In this document: piece by piece, positions 18,254 to 27,259 of the stretch
Layout of the letters: the number at the start of each line of letters is the position of its first letter
Position numbering within the stretch: position 1 is the first letter of the stretch
Assembly (NCBI RefSeq): GCF_003233725.1
Contig: NZ_QKQV01000003.1
Span: forward strand, 124,001 to 188,000
DNA: 64,000 nt
Origin: Mesonia sp. K7
GTDB taxonomy: Bacteria; Bacteroidota; Bacteroidia; Flavobacteriales; Flavobacteriaceae
Direction: 5' to 3'
The notes under the pieces: model-generated
The model's database searches: none
What the model saw: the letters and a program-made list of their open reading frames with translations, nothing else
Told to the model about the DNA's origin: nothing
Program-made: the position numbers and the translations under genes

Positions 18254-19627
18254 ATGAAACATCTTAGCAGATTATTATTAGTGTCTATGTTTTTTATGGT
18301 AGCATTTACCGTAAACGCACAAGACAAAAACAATCCTTGGGTTCTTGGTATTGGTACTAATGCCGTAGATTTTTACCCAGCTCAAAAAGACGCTCCTTTT
18401 AGTGAGTTTTTTAATGCAGGAGATCACTATAACATTCTCCCTGCTGTATCTAGAATCTCATTAACGAGATATATTGGGTCTGGTTTTTCTGGTCAGTTAG
18501 CAGGTTCTTTAAATAACATAGATCAAATTGGTGATTATGGCGTAGAAGATTTTATGTATTATTCTGCAGATGCTACAGTTTTATACAATTTGAGATCGCT
18601 TATTAATCCAGAAGGTTGGTTTGATCCTTATTTAGGTATTGGAGGAAGTTATGTATGGCTTGGTGAAGAAGAAACTTTTATGGCAAATGGTACAGCTGGT
18701 ATTAATTTTTGGGTAGCTGACAATATAGCTATAAACTTGCAAACTATTTTCAAATATGATGTTTCTGACGAATTGATGTTTGAAGATGTACCAGATGGTG
18801 CTAGCCACTTCCAACACGTATTAGGTATTAAATTTGCTTTTGGAGGAACAGATACTGATGGTGATGGTATTTATGATGATGAAGACGAGTGTCCAGAAAC
18901 ACCAGGTTTAGAAGAATTTAATGGATGTCCAGATTCTGACGGAGATGGTATCGAAGATAGAAAAGATGACTGTCCAAACGAGGCTGGTCCTGCTGAATTA
19001 AACGGATGTCCTGACTCTGATGGTGATGGTATCGCTGATAAAGATGATGATTGTCCAAATGAAGCTGGTTCTGCTGAACTAAACGGATGTCCTGACTCTG
19101 ATGGTGATGGTATCGCTGACAAAGATGATGATTGTCCAGAAGAAGCTGGTCCAGCAGAAAACAATGGTTGCCCATGGCAAGATAGAGACAATGATGGTGT
19201 TTTAGACAAAGACGATCAGTGTCCTGATGTTGCTGGTACAACTGCAAACAATGGTTGCCCTGAAGTAACTGTTGAAATCATCAACGAATTAAATGAGTAC
19301 TCTAAAACTATCTTATTCGACTTGAATAAATCAACAATCAGAAAAGAGTCTTATGATGCATTAAATTCGATAGCAAGTATTATGAATGAGTATCCAAACG
19401 CTAAATTTCATATCGAAGGACATACAGATAGTCAAGGTAGCGATGCTTATAACATGAAGTTATCTAAAGAAAGAGCTGCTTCTGTAATGACATACTTATC
19501 TGGTCACGGAGTATCTGCTTCTAGAATTACTTCAGAAGGTTATGGTGAGTCTAGACCAATTGCAACTAACAAAACTGCAGCTGGAAGACAACAAAACAGA
19601 CGTGTAGAAATTTCTTTACAGAAGTAA
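18254..19627 (+). CDS. OmpA-family outer membrane protein with thrombospondin type 3 repeats
   Basis: A 457-residue exported protein. Residues 1-22 are a signal peptide (cleavage near NAQ-DK). About residues 25-195 form a predicted small outer-membrane beta barrel. About 198-335 hold tandem aspartate-rich calcium-binding repeats ([15 protein letters not shown] type). The C-terminus from about 345 is an OmpA domain with [17 protein letters not shown] and NRRVEI, which binds peptidoglycan. It should anchor the outer membrane to the wall. It has its own promoter and terminator, so it is a monocistronic insert between the two helicase-nuclease genes. Confidence 0.93.
   Translation: MKHLSRLLLVSMFFMVAFTVNAQDKNNPWVLGIGTNAVDFYPAQKDAPFSEFFNAGDHYNILPAVSRISLTRYIGSGFSGQLAGSLNNIDQIGDYGVEDFMYYSADATVLYNLRSLINPEGWFDPYLGIGGSYVWLGEEETFMANGTAGINFWVADNIAINLQTIFKYDVSDELMFEDVPDGASHFQHVLGIKFAFGGTDTDGDGIYDDEDECPETPGLEEFNGCPDSDGDGIEDRKDDCPNEAGPAELNGCPDSDGDGIADKDDDCPNEAGSAELNGCPDSDGDGIADKDDDCPEEAGPAENNGCPWQDRDNDGVLDKDDQCPDVAGTTANNGCPEVTVEIINELNEYSKTILFDLNKSTIRKESYDALNSIASIMNEYPNAKFHIEGHTDSQGSDAYNMKLSKERAASVMTYLSGHGVSASRITSEGYGESRPIATNKTAAGRQQNRRVEISLQK
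18850..19260 (+). repeat. 81-base tandem coding repeats in the OmpA-family gene
   Basis: Aspartate-rich repeats of 27 codons follow one another, the pair starting near 19010 and 19091 being almost identical in DNA. Outer units are more diverged and the last is shorter. Such repeats can expand or contract by recombination and change the length of the periplasmic linker. Confidence 0.8.
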
Positions 19628-19655
19628 TAGAAATTTAAGCAAAAATAATTCAAAT

Positions 19656-19684
19656 AAAACGCCCTCTTTTTAGAGGGCGTTTTT
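19656..19684 (+). terminator. Rho-independent terminator of the OmpA-family gene
   Basis: AAAACGCCCTCT and AGAGGGCGTTTT form a 12-base-pair stem with a four-T loop, followed by a T run. It lies 28 bases after the stop codon. Confidence 0.9.
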
Positions 19685-19699
19685 TATTTTAGTAGGTAT

Positions 19700-22402
19700 A
19701 TGAAAAGTTTTTTAGAGGAATCCATAGACCATATTTTAGAAACAGAAAGTGAAATAGAAAAACTCACTTTTATACTACCGAGTAAACGTGCTGTCGGGTT
19801 CTTAAAACACCTTTTTAAAAAGAAAATAAAACACACTGTTTTTGCTCCAAAAATTCTAAGCATAGAAGAATTTATTGAAGACATAACCCAACTTCAAAGT
19901 TTATCTTTTATTGAAACAACATTAGAATTTTATAAGGTATACAAAGCAATTGTTCCTAAAGAAAAGCAAGAAAACCTCAACGATTTTTTCAATTGGTCGC
20001 AAACCATCATTCATGATTTTAATGAAATAGATCGATACCTTATCGATGACCAACAGTTTTTTACTTACTTATCAAATATTCAAGAAACCAATTATCTCTT
20101 CTTAAAAGGAACTTCCGATATTTTAGACAGTTATTTAGATTTTTGGCAGAACCTACCTCAACTCTATCAACAATTAAAAAAGAACTTGTTAAATCAACAA
20201 AAAGCTTATCAAGGTTTAGTTTACCGAAAAGCTGCAGAAGACATTCATAAATATATTTCAAAAAGCAATTCTAAACACTTTTTTTTAGGTTTTAACGCAT
20301 TAAATAATGCCGAGCAATATATATTCCAACAATTCATAGAAAAGGGAAAAGGAGAAGTATTCTGGGATGCAGATGAAGCTTTTATGCAAACCAATTATGA
20401 ACACAGTGCTGCTTTGTTTCTAAAAAAATATAAAAAGACGTGGCACATCTTCCAAAACAAGCCTTTTTATTTTATTCGAAACAATTATGCCCAACCTAAA
20501 AATATTCAACTTTTGGGTATTGCCAAAAATATTGGCCAAGCGAAAGCAGTTTATCAAGTTTTGGAAGATTTACCTTCAGAAGAAATAAAACAAACCGCTA
20601 TTGTACTAAATGATGAAGCCATGCTGCCCATTGTCATCAATTCATTACCTGATAAAATTGATGAGATAAATATTACTATGGGCTTTCCGTTGGCTCAAAC
20701 ACATGCTTCGAAATTATTTGATATTTTCTTCGCTCATCAAAAAGACCAGAAACAAGACATCTATTATAAGCAAATTATTGGCTTTCTAAAGCATCCACTT
20801 ATTCAAAAAGTTATTGGGAGTGATGCCAAAACACTTGAAAAACACCTTATTTCCAATAATATTATTTACCTCAAATTGAGTGAAATAAAGAACTTGAATC
20901 TCACTCAAAGTGAATTTTTTACCACTTTCTTTCAAAAATATGATTCCAGCGAAAGTTTTTTAAATGCTATTTTCAAAATCATAGTGCACATCAAGAGCAA
21001 GCTCAAAAAAGAAGATACTTTAGAATTAGAGAGTCTATTTCATATTCATCAATTGTTTGTAGAACTAAAAAATAATCTTTCCAATTATCAATTGGATATT
21101 GATATTAAAACACTCTACCTGTTTTATAAGGCTTCTTTACAGCAAAAAAGTTTAGACTATCAGGGTTCAGCTTACGAAGGCTTACAACTAATGGGAATGT
21201 TAGAAACGCGGTGTCTCGATTTTAAAAATATTATCCTTACCAACGTCAACGAAGGTTTATTACCTTCAGGGAAATCTGTAAATTCTTATATTTCTTATGA
21301 TCTAAAAAAGGAATACGGCTTACCAACCTACAAAGAAAAAGATGCCATTTATGCTTATCATTTTTATAGGCTTCTACAAAGAGCAGAAAACGTATATATC
21401 TTGTATAATACCGAACAAGAAGGTGTTTACGGAGGTGAAAAAAGTAGGTTTGTTACCCAGTTAGAAATAGAAAAAAACATAGAGCCGAAACAAGTTAACT
21501 TTTACAGTAAAACCGCTCAAAAAGAACTTTTAGTGATTGAAAAAACACCCGAAGTGATTGAAAAAATAAAAGACTTCGCAAGTTATGGTTTTTCACCTTC
21601 GGCATTAACTACTTACATCAGGAATCCGATAGATTTTTACAAGCGTTATATTCTTGAGATTAAAGACGAAAATAGCCTTGAGGAAGTTATCGAAAGCAAC
21701 ACGTTCGGAACGATTATACACGATACTTTAGAAAATTTATATCAAGATTTTAAAGGTAAAATTTTACAAAATGAAGATATAGAACATTGTCTTGACGTTT
21801 TTGAAGTAGAATTAAAAAAGCAGTTTCAAGAAAATAACCAAATAAAAAATATAGCTTCTGGAAAAAACTATTTGGTGTATGAAGTCGCCAAAAAATATGT
21901 TTACAATTTCTTGAAAATAGAGCAGGAATTGATTTCTCAAAACGATATCAAAATCGTTTCGTTAGAAAAACCATCAAGCTGCGAACTCAATAACTTACCG
22001 TTAGATTTTCCTGTAAAACTTCGCGGAAAAGTAGACAGAATAGACCTCATGAATGGACAAAAGCGTATTATCGATTACAAAACTGGTAAAGTCTTACCAA
22101 CCGATTTAACAGTAAAAGATTGGTCGCTTCTACAAGAGGACGAAAAGTACAGCAAAGCTTTTCAAGTGCTGTGTTACGCCAAAATGGAAATCCAGGACAA
22201 TGAATTTGATACTACACAGATTGGCGTGATTTCTTTTAAAAATATGAAAGCAGGTTTTTTACCTTTTAAAGAAGATAAAAACAATTTTATTTCTAAAGAA
22301 ACTTTACTTACATTTGACCAAATTCTTTCAGAACTGATTGCAGAAATCTGCAATCCCGAAGTTCCTTTTATAGAAAAAGAGCTCAAAGAAGTCAAATTTT
22401 AG
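19700..22402 (+). CDS. AddB-like PD-(D/E)XK nuclease, helicase partner
   Basis: A 900-residue protein with an inactive-helicase-like N-terminus (FILPSKRAVGFLKH, no Walker A) and a C-terminal RecB-family nuclease. The nuclease region shows FSPSALTTYIRNPIDFYKRY, the conserved histidine in TFGTIIHDTLENLY, then KVDRIDL and IIDYKTGK with the catalytic Asp and Lys. Its place two genes after the AddA-like helicase makes an AddAB-type complex likely. The start (MKSFLEESID) follows the OmpA terminator by 16 bases, and the stop codon directly abuts tRNA-Ala. An AddB iron-sulphur cluster cannot be confirmed from the few cysteines. Confidence 0.85.
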   Translation: MKSFLEESIDHILETESEIEKLTFILPSKRAVGFLKHLFKKKIKHTVFAPKILSIEEFIEDITQLQSLSFIETTLEFYKVYKAIVPKEKQENLNDFFNWSQTIIHDFNEIDRYLIDDQQFFTYLSNIQETNYLFLKGTSDILDSYLDFWQNLPQLYQQLKKNLLNQQKAYQGLVYRKAAEDIHKYISKSNSKHFFLGFNALNNAEQYIFQQFIEKGKGEVFWDADEAFMQTNYEHSAALFLKKYKKTWHIFQNKPFYFIRNNYAQPKNIQLLGIAKNIGQAKAVYQVLEDLPSEEIKQTAIVLNDEAMLPIVINSLPDKIDEINITMGFPLAQTHASKLFDIFFAHQKDQKQDIYYKQIIGFLKHPLIQKVIGSDAKTLEKHLISNNIIYLKLSEIKNLNLTQSEFFTTFFQKYDSSESFLNAIFKIIVHIKSKLKKEDTLELESLFHIHQLFVELKNNLSNYQLDIDIKTLYLFYKASLQQKSLDYQGSAYEGLQLMGMLETRCLDFKNIILTNVNEGLLPSGKSVNSYISYDLKKEYGLPTYKEKDAIYAYHFYRLLQRAENVYILYNTEQEGVYGGEKSRFVTQLEIEKNIEPKQVNFYSKTAQKELLVIEKTPEVIEKIKDFASYGFSPSALTTYIRNPIDFYKRYILEIKDENSLEEVIESNTFGTIIHDTLENLYQDFKGKILQNEDIEHCLDVFEVELKKQFQENNQIKNIASGKNYLVYEVAKKYVYNFLKIEQELISQNDIKIVSLEKPSSCELNNLPLDFPVKLRGKVDRIDLMNGQKRIIDYKTGKVLPTDLTVKDWSLLQEDEKYSKAFQVLCYAKMEIQDNEFDTTQIGVISFKNMKAGFLPFKEDKNNFISKETLLTFDQILSELIAEICNPEVPFIEKELKEVKF

Positions 22403-22476
22403 GGGGAATTAGCTCAGTTGGCTAGAGCGTTTGGCTGGCAGCCAAAAGGCCACCGGTTCGAATCCGGTATTCTCCA
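22403..22476 (+). tRNA. tRNA-Ala (anticodon GGC)
   Basis: A complete cloverleaf can be folded. The acceptor stem GGGGAAT/ATTCTCC contains the G3:U70 wobble pair, the identity element of alanine tRNA. The D arm AGCTC/GAGC, the anticodon stem TTTGG/CCAAA with loop CTGGCAG (anticodon GGC, reading GCC/GCU) and the T arm ACCGG/CCGGT with TTCGAAT are all standard. CCA is not encoded after the discriminator A. The first base follows the stop codon of the AddB-like gene without a gap. Confidence 0.95.
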
Positions 22477-22478
22477 CA

Positions 22479-22503
22479 AAAAATCCGCTTAAAGCGGATT
22501 TTT
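22479..22503. terminator. Bidirectional terminator after tRNA-Ala
   Basis: AAAAATCCGC (22479-22488) pairs with GCGGATTTTT (22494-22503) around a short loop, with T runs on both strands. It ends the tRNA transcript and overlaps the stop codon of the convergent coiled-coil gene, so it can also terminate the minus-strand envelope operon. Confidence 0.85.
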
Positions 22504-23722
22504 ACATTTTATAAACCCACGTGGCTGGATCTAAATACTGTGTGTTTTTAAGGATATAAAAAAAGACCGTTGGTCTTCCGGTAGAAGTCGCGTGACCAAC
22601 TCTACCAATAGTTTGCCCTGTCGTCACTTTATCGCCCGTTTGAACACTTACACTAGAAAGGTTGTTATATACCGAAATGTAATTACCATGGGCAATCATC
22701 ACGGCTTTATTGGCTCCTTTGATAGCTTGTATTTTAATCACTTGACCGTTAAAAATAGATTTTACAGCCTCGTTTTCGTTGGTTTCTATTCGAACCCCAT
22801 TACTTTTTATGGTCGTTGTTCGCACCACAGGATGCGGATGAACTCCAAAACGCATCGAGACATTTCCAGACTTTACTGGCCAAGGTAATTTTCCTTTATT
22901 GGCGGTAAAATTGTCTGCCAATTCTTTGGCTTCTGGGGTCAACTCGAAGGTAGAAGTATTGCTCGATTTTCCTTTTTTGGCATTTTCGGCGGCAATCGCT
23001 TCTCTAATCAGTTTTTCTATCTGAGCATCTATCCTAGAAATTTCTTGTTGTCGTGTTGCCAATTGCTTTTTAAAGGTTCCTGCTTTGGCTTGTATCTGCG
23101 CTACTAAAGCTTCTTGCGTTTTCTTATCTTTTAGTAGTTTACTTTGGGTTTCTCTATTTTCAGTAAGCAGTTTTTCCTTTTCTTTTTTCTGATCGACCAA
23201 CTTTTTATTAAGCTCTTGCAATGCCAAGGTTTGTGATTTGATTTCTTCCCCTTGCTGCTCACGATAATTGGCATATTGCTTCATATATTGCATACGCTTG
23301 TAGGCTTGTAAAAAGTTTTCGGAAGACAATAAAAACATAATACGGCTTTGTTGTGATTTGCTCTTGTATGACTTTCTGATCATTTTAGCATAATCTTCTT
23401 TTAAAACCTCCAATTCTTTTCGCAACTCAGCAATTTTATTGGTGTTAGTGTTGATCTCGCGCGTCAGTAAATTGGCTTCTTGATTGGTTACCTTTATTAA
23501 GTTCTCCGTTGCTTTTATCCTTCGGTCGATATCTTCTACTTGTGTTAAAACCGATTGCTTTTCCTTGACGTTTTTTTCCAATAATGAGTTAATCTGACGA
23601 ATCTCTTGACGTAATTCCAAACGCCTCTGCTCAAGTTTTTCTTTTTCGCTTTGTGAAAATCCGGCGAAAGCCATCAGAAAACAGCAACTCACCAACACTA
23701 TTTTGATTATCTTGTTATTCAT
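22502..23722 (-). CDS. EnvC-like coiled-coil protein with degenerate LytM (M23) domain
   Basis: A 406-residue exported protein. A signal peptide (about 1-23, ending AGFSQ) is followed by long coiled coils (about 25-250, rich in E, K, Q and R) and a C-terminal LytM domain (about 285-406). The zinc-binding residues of M23 peptidases look absent: the usual HxxxD site reads SNGVRIET, and the final HxH region reads VFFYILKN. E. coli EnvC is degenerate in the same places and works by activating amidases, so this is more likely an amidase activator for cell division than an endopeptidase. It ends a six-gene operon and overlaps the DUF4292 gene by eight bases. Confidence 0.85.
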   Translation of the reverse strand: MNNKIIKIVLVSCCFLMAFAGFSQSEKEKLEQRRLELRQEIRQINSLLEKNVKEKQSVLTQVEDIDRRIKATENLIKVTNQEANLLTREINTNTNKIAELRKELEVLKEDYAKMIRKSYKSKSQQSRIMFLLSSENFLQAYKRMQYMKQYANYREQQGEEIKSQTLALQELNKKLVDQKKEKEKLLTENRETQSKLLKDKKTQEALVAQIQAKAGTFKKQLATRQQEISRIDAQIEKLIREAIAAENAKKGKSSNTSTFELTPEAKELADNFTANKGKLPWPVKSGNVSMRFGVHPHPVVRTTTIKSNGVRIETNENEAVKSIFNGQVIKIQAIKGANKAVMIAHGNYISVYNNLSSVSVQTGDKVTTGQTIGRVGHATSTGRPTVFFYILKNTQYLDPATWVYKM

Positions 23723-24491
23723 CTATTTTTATTTCTTCGTATCCGTTTGGTATTTCAAAAGGAAAAGTCACCTCAACATTGGTTTCTATTTGGCGGTAAT
23801 CTATCTCTATCTGTGTAGTTTTATCGTCTTCTTGAGCGATAATTTTAATCTCGTAAGGAAACCATTCTTCTCCAACTTTTTGATAATTTGCATAAGTGAT
23901 GGTTAAGGTTTGGTTTTTTAGCTTTCGCGAAATGATTTGTTTATCCAACAAATAATGAGAAGGATTGATGTGGTATTCTTTCTGAACAATCTCATTTTTG
24001 CTCTTTAAAACATAAGCCGTTGGAGTGTTTTCTTGGCTAAATTTATCGTCGTTTAAATCGTAGATACTTTGTCCTAAAAACATGTTTTGAACTTTCTCAA
24101 AATCGAGATCTGTTCCGAGCCAATCGGTCAACAAGAGAAAATCACCATCAAAATATTCTTGATTGATTTTTTCGTAAAACTGCACTTTTCCTGGCGTAAT
24201 ATAGGCTTTTGCCAACGGAATCACACCGCCCAATTTAGCACTTAACCAAATCGCTTGATCTTTCTCCATTCGCAAAGCAATGGCGATAGATTGCTCATCA
24301 TCTTCACTTTTGTATGCGCCTCTTACTCTTGCCTGAAGCGTTCTAAAATCTACTTCTGCATCTTTATGGGCTTTGACAAGAGTTTTGGTACTAACGTTGT
24401 CTGCAACCTCGCCTACAGGCAATTTTTTTTTAGCTCCGCACGAAACCAAAAACAGAAAACTGCAAATTATTAAACCTATTTTACGAATCAT
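23715..24491 (-). CDS. DUF4292 lipoprotein
   Basis: A 258-residue lipoprotein with lipobox LVSC (Cys about 18) and then GAKKK. The remainder is beta-rich with no catalytic motif. It matches the pattern of DUF4292 proteins, which in flavobacteria are found between a TPR protein and the EnvC-like gene, as here. A resemblance of this family to LolA/LolB lipoprotein carriers has been suggested to my knowledge, so an outer-membrane lipoprotein-handling role is possible but inferred. It overlaps the downstream gene and follows the TPR gene by ten bases. Confidence 0.8.
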   Translation of the reverse strand: MIRKIGLIICSFLFLVSCGAKKKLPVGEVADNVSTKTLVKAHKDAEVDFRTLQARVRGAYKSEDDEQSIAIALRMEKDQAIWLSAKLGGVIPLAKAYITPGKVQFYEKINQEYFDGDFLLLTDWLGTDLDFEKVQNMFLGQSIYDLNDDKFSQENTPTAYVLKSKNEIVQKEYHINPSHYLLDKQIISRKLKNQTLTITYANYQKVGEEWFPYEIKIIAQEDDKTTQIEIDYRQIETNVEVTFPFEIPNGYEEIKIDE

Positions 24492-24501
24492 TTAATCTTT
24501 T

Positions 24502-25794
24502 TTACTGTAATTTTTTAAGTTCAGTATTTATCTTTAGAGTTAGATTTTCATCATCTATGATATAATCTAAACCTTCTTTCAGCAAATTTATTGCCTCTTG
24601 TTTTTTGCCGATTTGGCTGGCCGCAACTCCTTTATAATAATAAAAATAAGGTTGTGACGGGTAAATTTCTAAAGCTGCATTACTCCTTTTGTAAGCCAAA
24701 TCGTAGGCTTTTTGTTCAAGCTCTAGTTCGATGACTTTTTTAAGCAACTCAAAATTGGTCGGATCGTTCTCCAATTGCTTGATGTAAACGTTATAACCTT
24801 TTTTAGTGTCTTCACTCACATAATAATTTTCGATGATTTCTTGGTCGGTAATTTCGCTTTCAACCAATTGCATCAAGCTATTTTTATATTTGGTGTCTCT
24901 CTGTGCTAATTTTACAAAATCTTGTAAAAGCATTTTTTTAACGGATTCATCTTCAGTGTGATGAACAACATTTTTTATTTTTACCACAGCTTCATCGTGT
25001 TTGTTTTCTTGCAATGCAACTTGATATCCATAAAAATCGTTCAAGACGGAATTAGGATGGTTTTTCTGTAATTTTTGAGCCACTTCAACCATTTTATTCT
25101 TCTGATTGGTGGTTTTGTACATATACATCAAACGCAAGTAAAAGTTTGGATTTGCCGAATTTCCATCTACTTGTTCTTGCAAATAATTCATTTCAAAATT
25201 AGGGTTCTTTGCTTTTGCAAAAATTTTACCTCTCAATTCTTGATGAAACTCATTAAAGCCTCGCTTTTCGTCTAATTTTTCAACCGATGCTAAAGCTTTT
25301 TCATATTGATGGGTCAAGCCATACAAATTGGCTAAATCTTCGTAATAATCGACATTTTGAGTTGCCAGCTTTTCAGCAATCGGGATGGCTTTTTCAGCAT
25401 TTTGTGTCAAAGCATAAACTTCGTAAAGTTCTCGCAAAACATCATTATCGGTAGGTTTTTGTGTTAAAACTTTTCGTAAATAATCTTCTGCAGTAGTGTA
25501 GTTTTTAAGGCTTTTATAGTTTTTCCCAAGTTCAAAATCAACAATAATTGCTTTTGGGTTTATTTTTTTGCAGGCTTCCAACAAATCTATAGCGCGGTCG
25601 TAGTTTTCGATGGCTTTTTGTGCCAACGCATCAAAAAACTTCTCCTGAAACTGGTTTTCTTCTTGATTGATCTTTTTCGAGGCAATCGAATCAAAATCGG
25701 GATCGTCTATTTCTTGAGCAAAATTTACTTGAGTGGAAAAAATTATTCCCACCAACAACCAAAGTTGATATGAAAAATTTCGCTTCAAGCTCAT
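24502..25794 (-). CDS. Exported tetratricopeptide repeat protein
   Basis: A 430-residue protein with an N-terminal signal peptide (ending near VNFAQ) and repeated TPR helices throughout (AIENYDRAIDLLEACKKINP, YKSLKNYTTAEDYLRKVL, YYYKGVAASQIGKKQEAINL). Such proteins are periplasmic or membrane-associated scaffolds. It is translationally coupled to the nucleotidyltransferase gene (TAATG overlap) and sits in the envelope operon before DUF4292 and the EnvC-like gene. The partner is not evident. Confidence 0.85.
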   Translation of the reverse strand: MSLKRNFSYQLWLLVGIIFSTQVNFAQEIDDPDFDSIASKKINQEENQFQEKFFDALAQKAIENYDRAIDLLEACKKINPKAIIVDFELGKNYKSLKNYTTAEDYLRKVLTQKPTDNDVLRELYEVYALTQNAEKAIPIAEKLATQNVDYYEDLANLYGLTHQYEKALASVEKLDEKRGFNEFHQELRGKIFAKAKNPNFEMNYLQEQVDGNSANPNFYLRLMYMYKTTNQKNKMVEVAQKLQKNHPNSVLNDFYGYQVALQENKHDEAVVKIKNVVHHTEDESVKKMLLQDFVKLAQRDTKYKNSLMQLVESEITDQEIIENYYVSEDTKKGYNVYIKQLENDPTNFELLKKVIELELEQKAYDLAYKRSNAALEIYPSQPYFYYYKGVAASQIGKKQEAINLLKEGLDYIIDDENLTLKINTELKKLQ

Positions 25795-26810
25795 TATTCT
25801 AAAATACTGTAATCGCCAATGCTAATTCTGGTAAAATTGCCGTCATATTTGGCGTGATTGCCAATCATCGCTTCATGAAGTTGGGCATTTTTTATCGCCG
25901 TGTGATTTTGTATCAAACTGTTTTTGATAGCACTATCTGTTATTGTACAATTTGCCCCAATCGAAACGTTTGGCCCAATCGTACAGTTTTCTAAAACCGT
26001 ATTTTCACCAATAAAACAAGGTTCGATAATGGTGGTATTGTTCTTTTTTACACTTTCGTGGATGAGTTGCCCATTATCTTTGTGTAAAAAGCCAAGCATT
26101 TTACTGTTGGTTTCTAAAGTCACATTTTTGTTTCCGCAGTCCATCCATTCATCAACCGTTCCTGTTTTGAAAATTTTACCGTCAGCCATCATTTTTTTTA
26201 TGCCATCGTTGATTTGGTATTCGCCTCCATGCATCAAATTTTCTTCTAATACTTCTTGCAACTTCCCTTTTAAAACGGAAATATCCTTAAAATAATATAT
26301 TCCGATAACGGCTTGATCGCTTACAAAAGTTGTTGGCTTTTCTACCAATTCGACGATTTCGTCTCTCTCGTTCAGGTTAACGACCCCATAAGCTTCTGGA
26401 TTATCTACTTTTTTGGTCCAGATTACGGCATCGGCTTTTTCGTCTAACTCAAAATCTGCTTTGATCAAGGTGTCCGCGTAAGCGACGACTGCAGGACCCG
26501 AAAGTGAATCTTTGGCACTCATAATTGCGTGGCCTGTTCCTAGCGGTTCACCTTGACGGTAAATAGAAGTTTTGGCGTTGAGACTTTGCCCGAGTTTTTG
26601 TAAGCTCTGTACTACATCGTCACCAAAAAAAGCGGGATCGCCCAAGATAAAAGCCACCTCTTCGATGGGTTGTTTGAGTACTTTGGCGATATCTTTTACC
26701 AAACGGTGTACAATAGGTTCTCCAGCCACTGGAATAAGCGGTTTTGGAACGGTTAATGTATGTGGACGTAATCTTGAGCCTCGACCAGCCATCGGTACGA
26801 TTATTTTCAT
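25794..26810 (-). CDS. Sugar-1-phosphate nucleotidyltransferase with left-handed beta-helix tail
   Basis: A 338-residue enzyme. The N-terminal nucleotide-binding loop KIIVPMAGRGSRLRPHT and TVPKPLIPVAG are classical for sugar-nucleotide pyrophosphorylases. The C-terminal part (about 250-325) is made of hexapeptide repeats (CFIGENTVLENCTIGPNVSI), forming a left-handed beta helix. It should activate a sugar-1-phosphate with a nucleoside triphosphate for envelope glycan synthesis. GlmU-like or glucose-1-phosphate thymidylyltransferase-like activity cannot be decided. It lies downstream of a flippase and dut. Confidence 0.87.
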   Translation of the reverse strand: MKIIVPMAGRGSRLRPHTLTVPKPLIPVAGEPIVHRLVKDIAKVLKQPIEEVAFILGDPAFFGDDVVQSLQKLGQSLNAKTSIYRQGEPLGTGHAIMSAKDSLSGPAVVAYADTLIKADFELDEKADAVIWTKKVDNPEAYGVVNLNERDEIVELVEKPTTFVSDQAVIGIYYFKDISVLKGKLQEVLEENLMHGGEYQINDGIKKMMADGKIFKTGTVDEWMDCGNKNVTLETNSKMLGFLHKDNGQLIHESVKKNNTTIIEPCFIGENTVLENCTIGPNVSIGANCTITDSAIKNSLIQNHTAIKNAQLHEAMIGNHAKYDGNFTRISIGDYSILE

Positions 26811-26824
26811 TTTTTTATGTTTGA

Positions 26825-27259
26825 TTAGTTAGTTCCTGTACTGCCAAATCCTCCTTCACCACGAACAGTTTCGGTTAGTGTTTCTACTTCTTCCCAAATG
26901 GCTTGTTTGTGCTTGGCAATGACCATTTGTGCAACTCTTTCTCCGTCTTCGACCACAAAAGTTTCGTTCGATAGATTCACTAAAATCACACCTATTTCGC
27001 CTCGATAATCGGCATCGATAGTTCCTGGAGCATTCAGCACGGTAATTCCTTTTTTTGCAGCCAGACCACTTCTAGGCCTCACTTGCGCTTCGTAGCCTTC
27101 AGGCAATTCGATAAAAAGACCTGTTTTGATAATGGCTCTATCTAAAGGTTTTAAGCTAACCGATTCGTCTAAGTTTGCCCGTAAATCTACTCCAGCAGAA
27201 GCGGTGGTTTCGTAGTTGGGAAGTGAGTGTTTGGATTTATTGATGATTTTTATTTTCAT
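26825..27259 (-). CDS. dut: dUTP diphosphatase
   Basis: A 144-residue trimeric-type dUTPase that hydrolyses dUTP to dUMP. The five motifs are visible, including ASAGVDLRA (1), RPRSGLA (2), [16 protein letters not shown] (3) and the C-terminal [10 protein letters not shown] (5) that closes over the substrate. Its start overlaps the end of the flippase gene by 23 bases, and the nucleotidyltransferase follows after 14 bases. Confidence 0.96.
   Translation of the reverse strand: MKIKIINKSKHSLPNYETTASAGVDLRANLDESVSLKPLDRAIIKTGLFIELPEGYEAQVRPRSGLAAKKGITVLNAPGTIDADYRGEIGVILVNLSNETFVVEDGERVAQMVIAKHKQAIWEEVETLTETVRGEGGFGSTGTN

Noticed and set aside
18871-19247. Long frames on the minus strand opposite the OmpA repeats
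   Set aside because: They arise from the biased GAT/GAC codons of the repeats and encode low-complexity sequence without start signals.
18850-19260. Regular repeats as a CRISPR array
   Set aside because: The repeats are in frame, encode thrombospondin type 3 motifs in an OmpA protein and have no unique spacers.
22403-22476. tRNA-Ala as attachment site of an integrated element
   Set aside because: No integrase gene and no duplicated tRNA 3' end were seen in the window.
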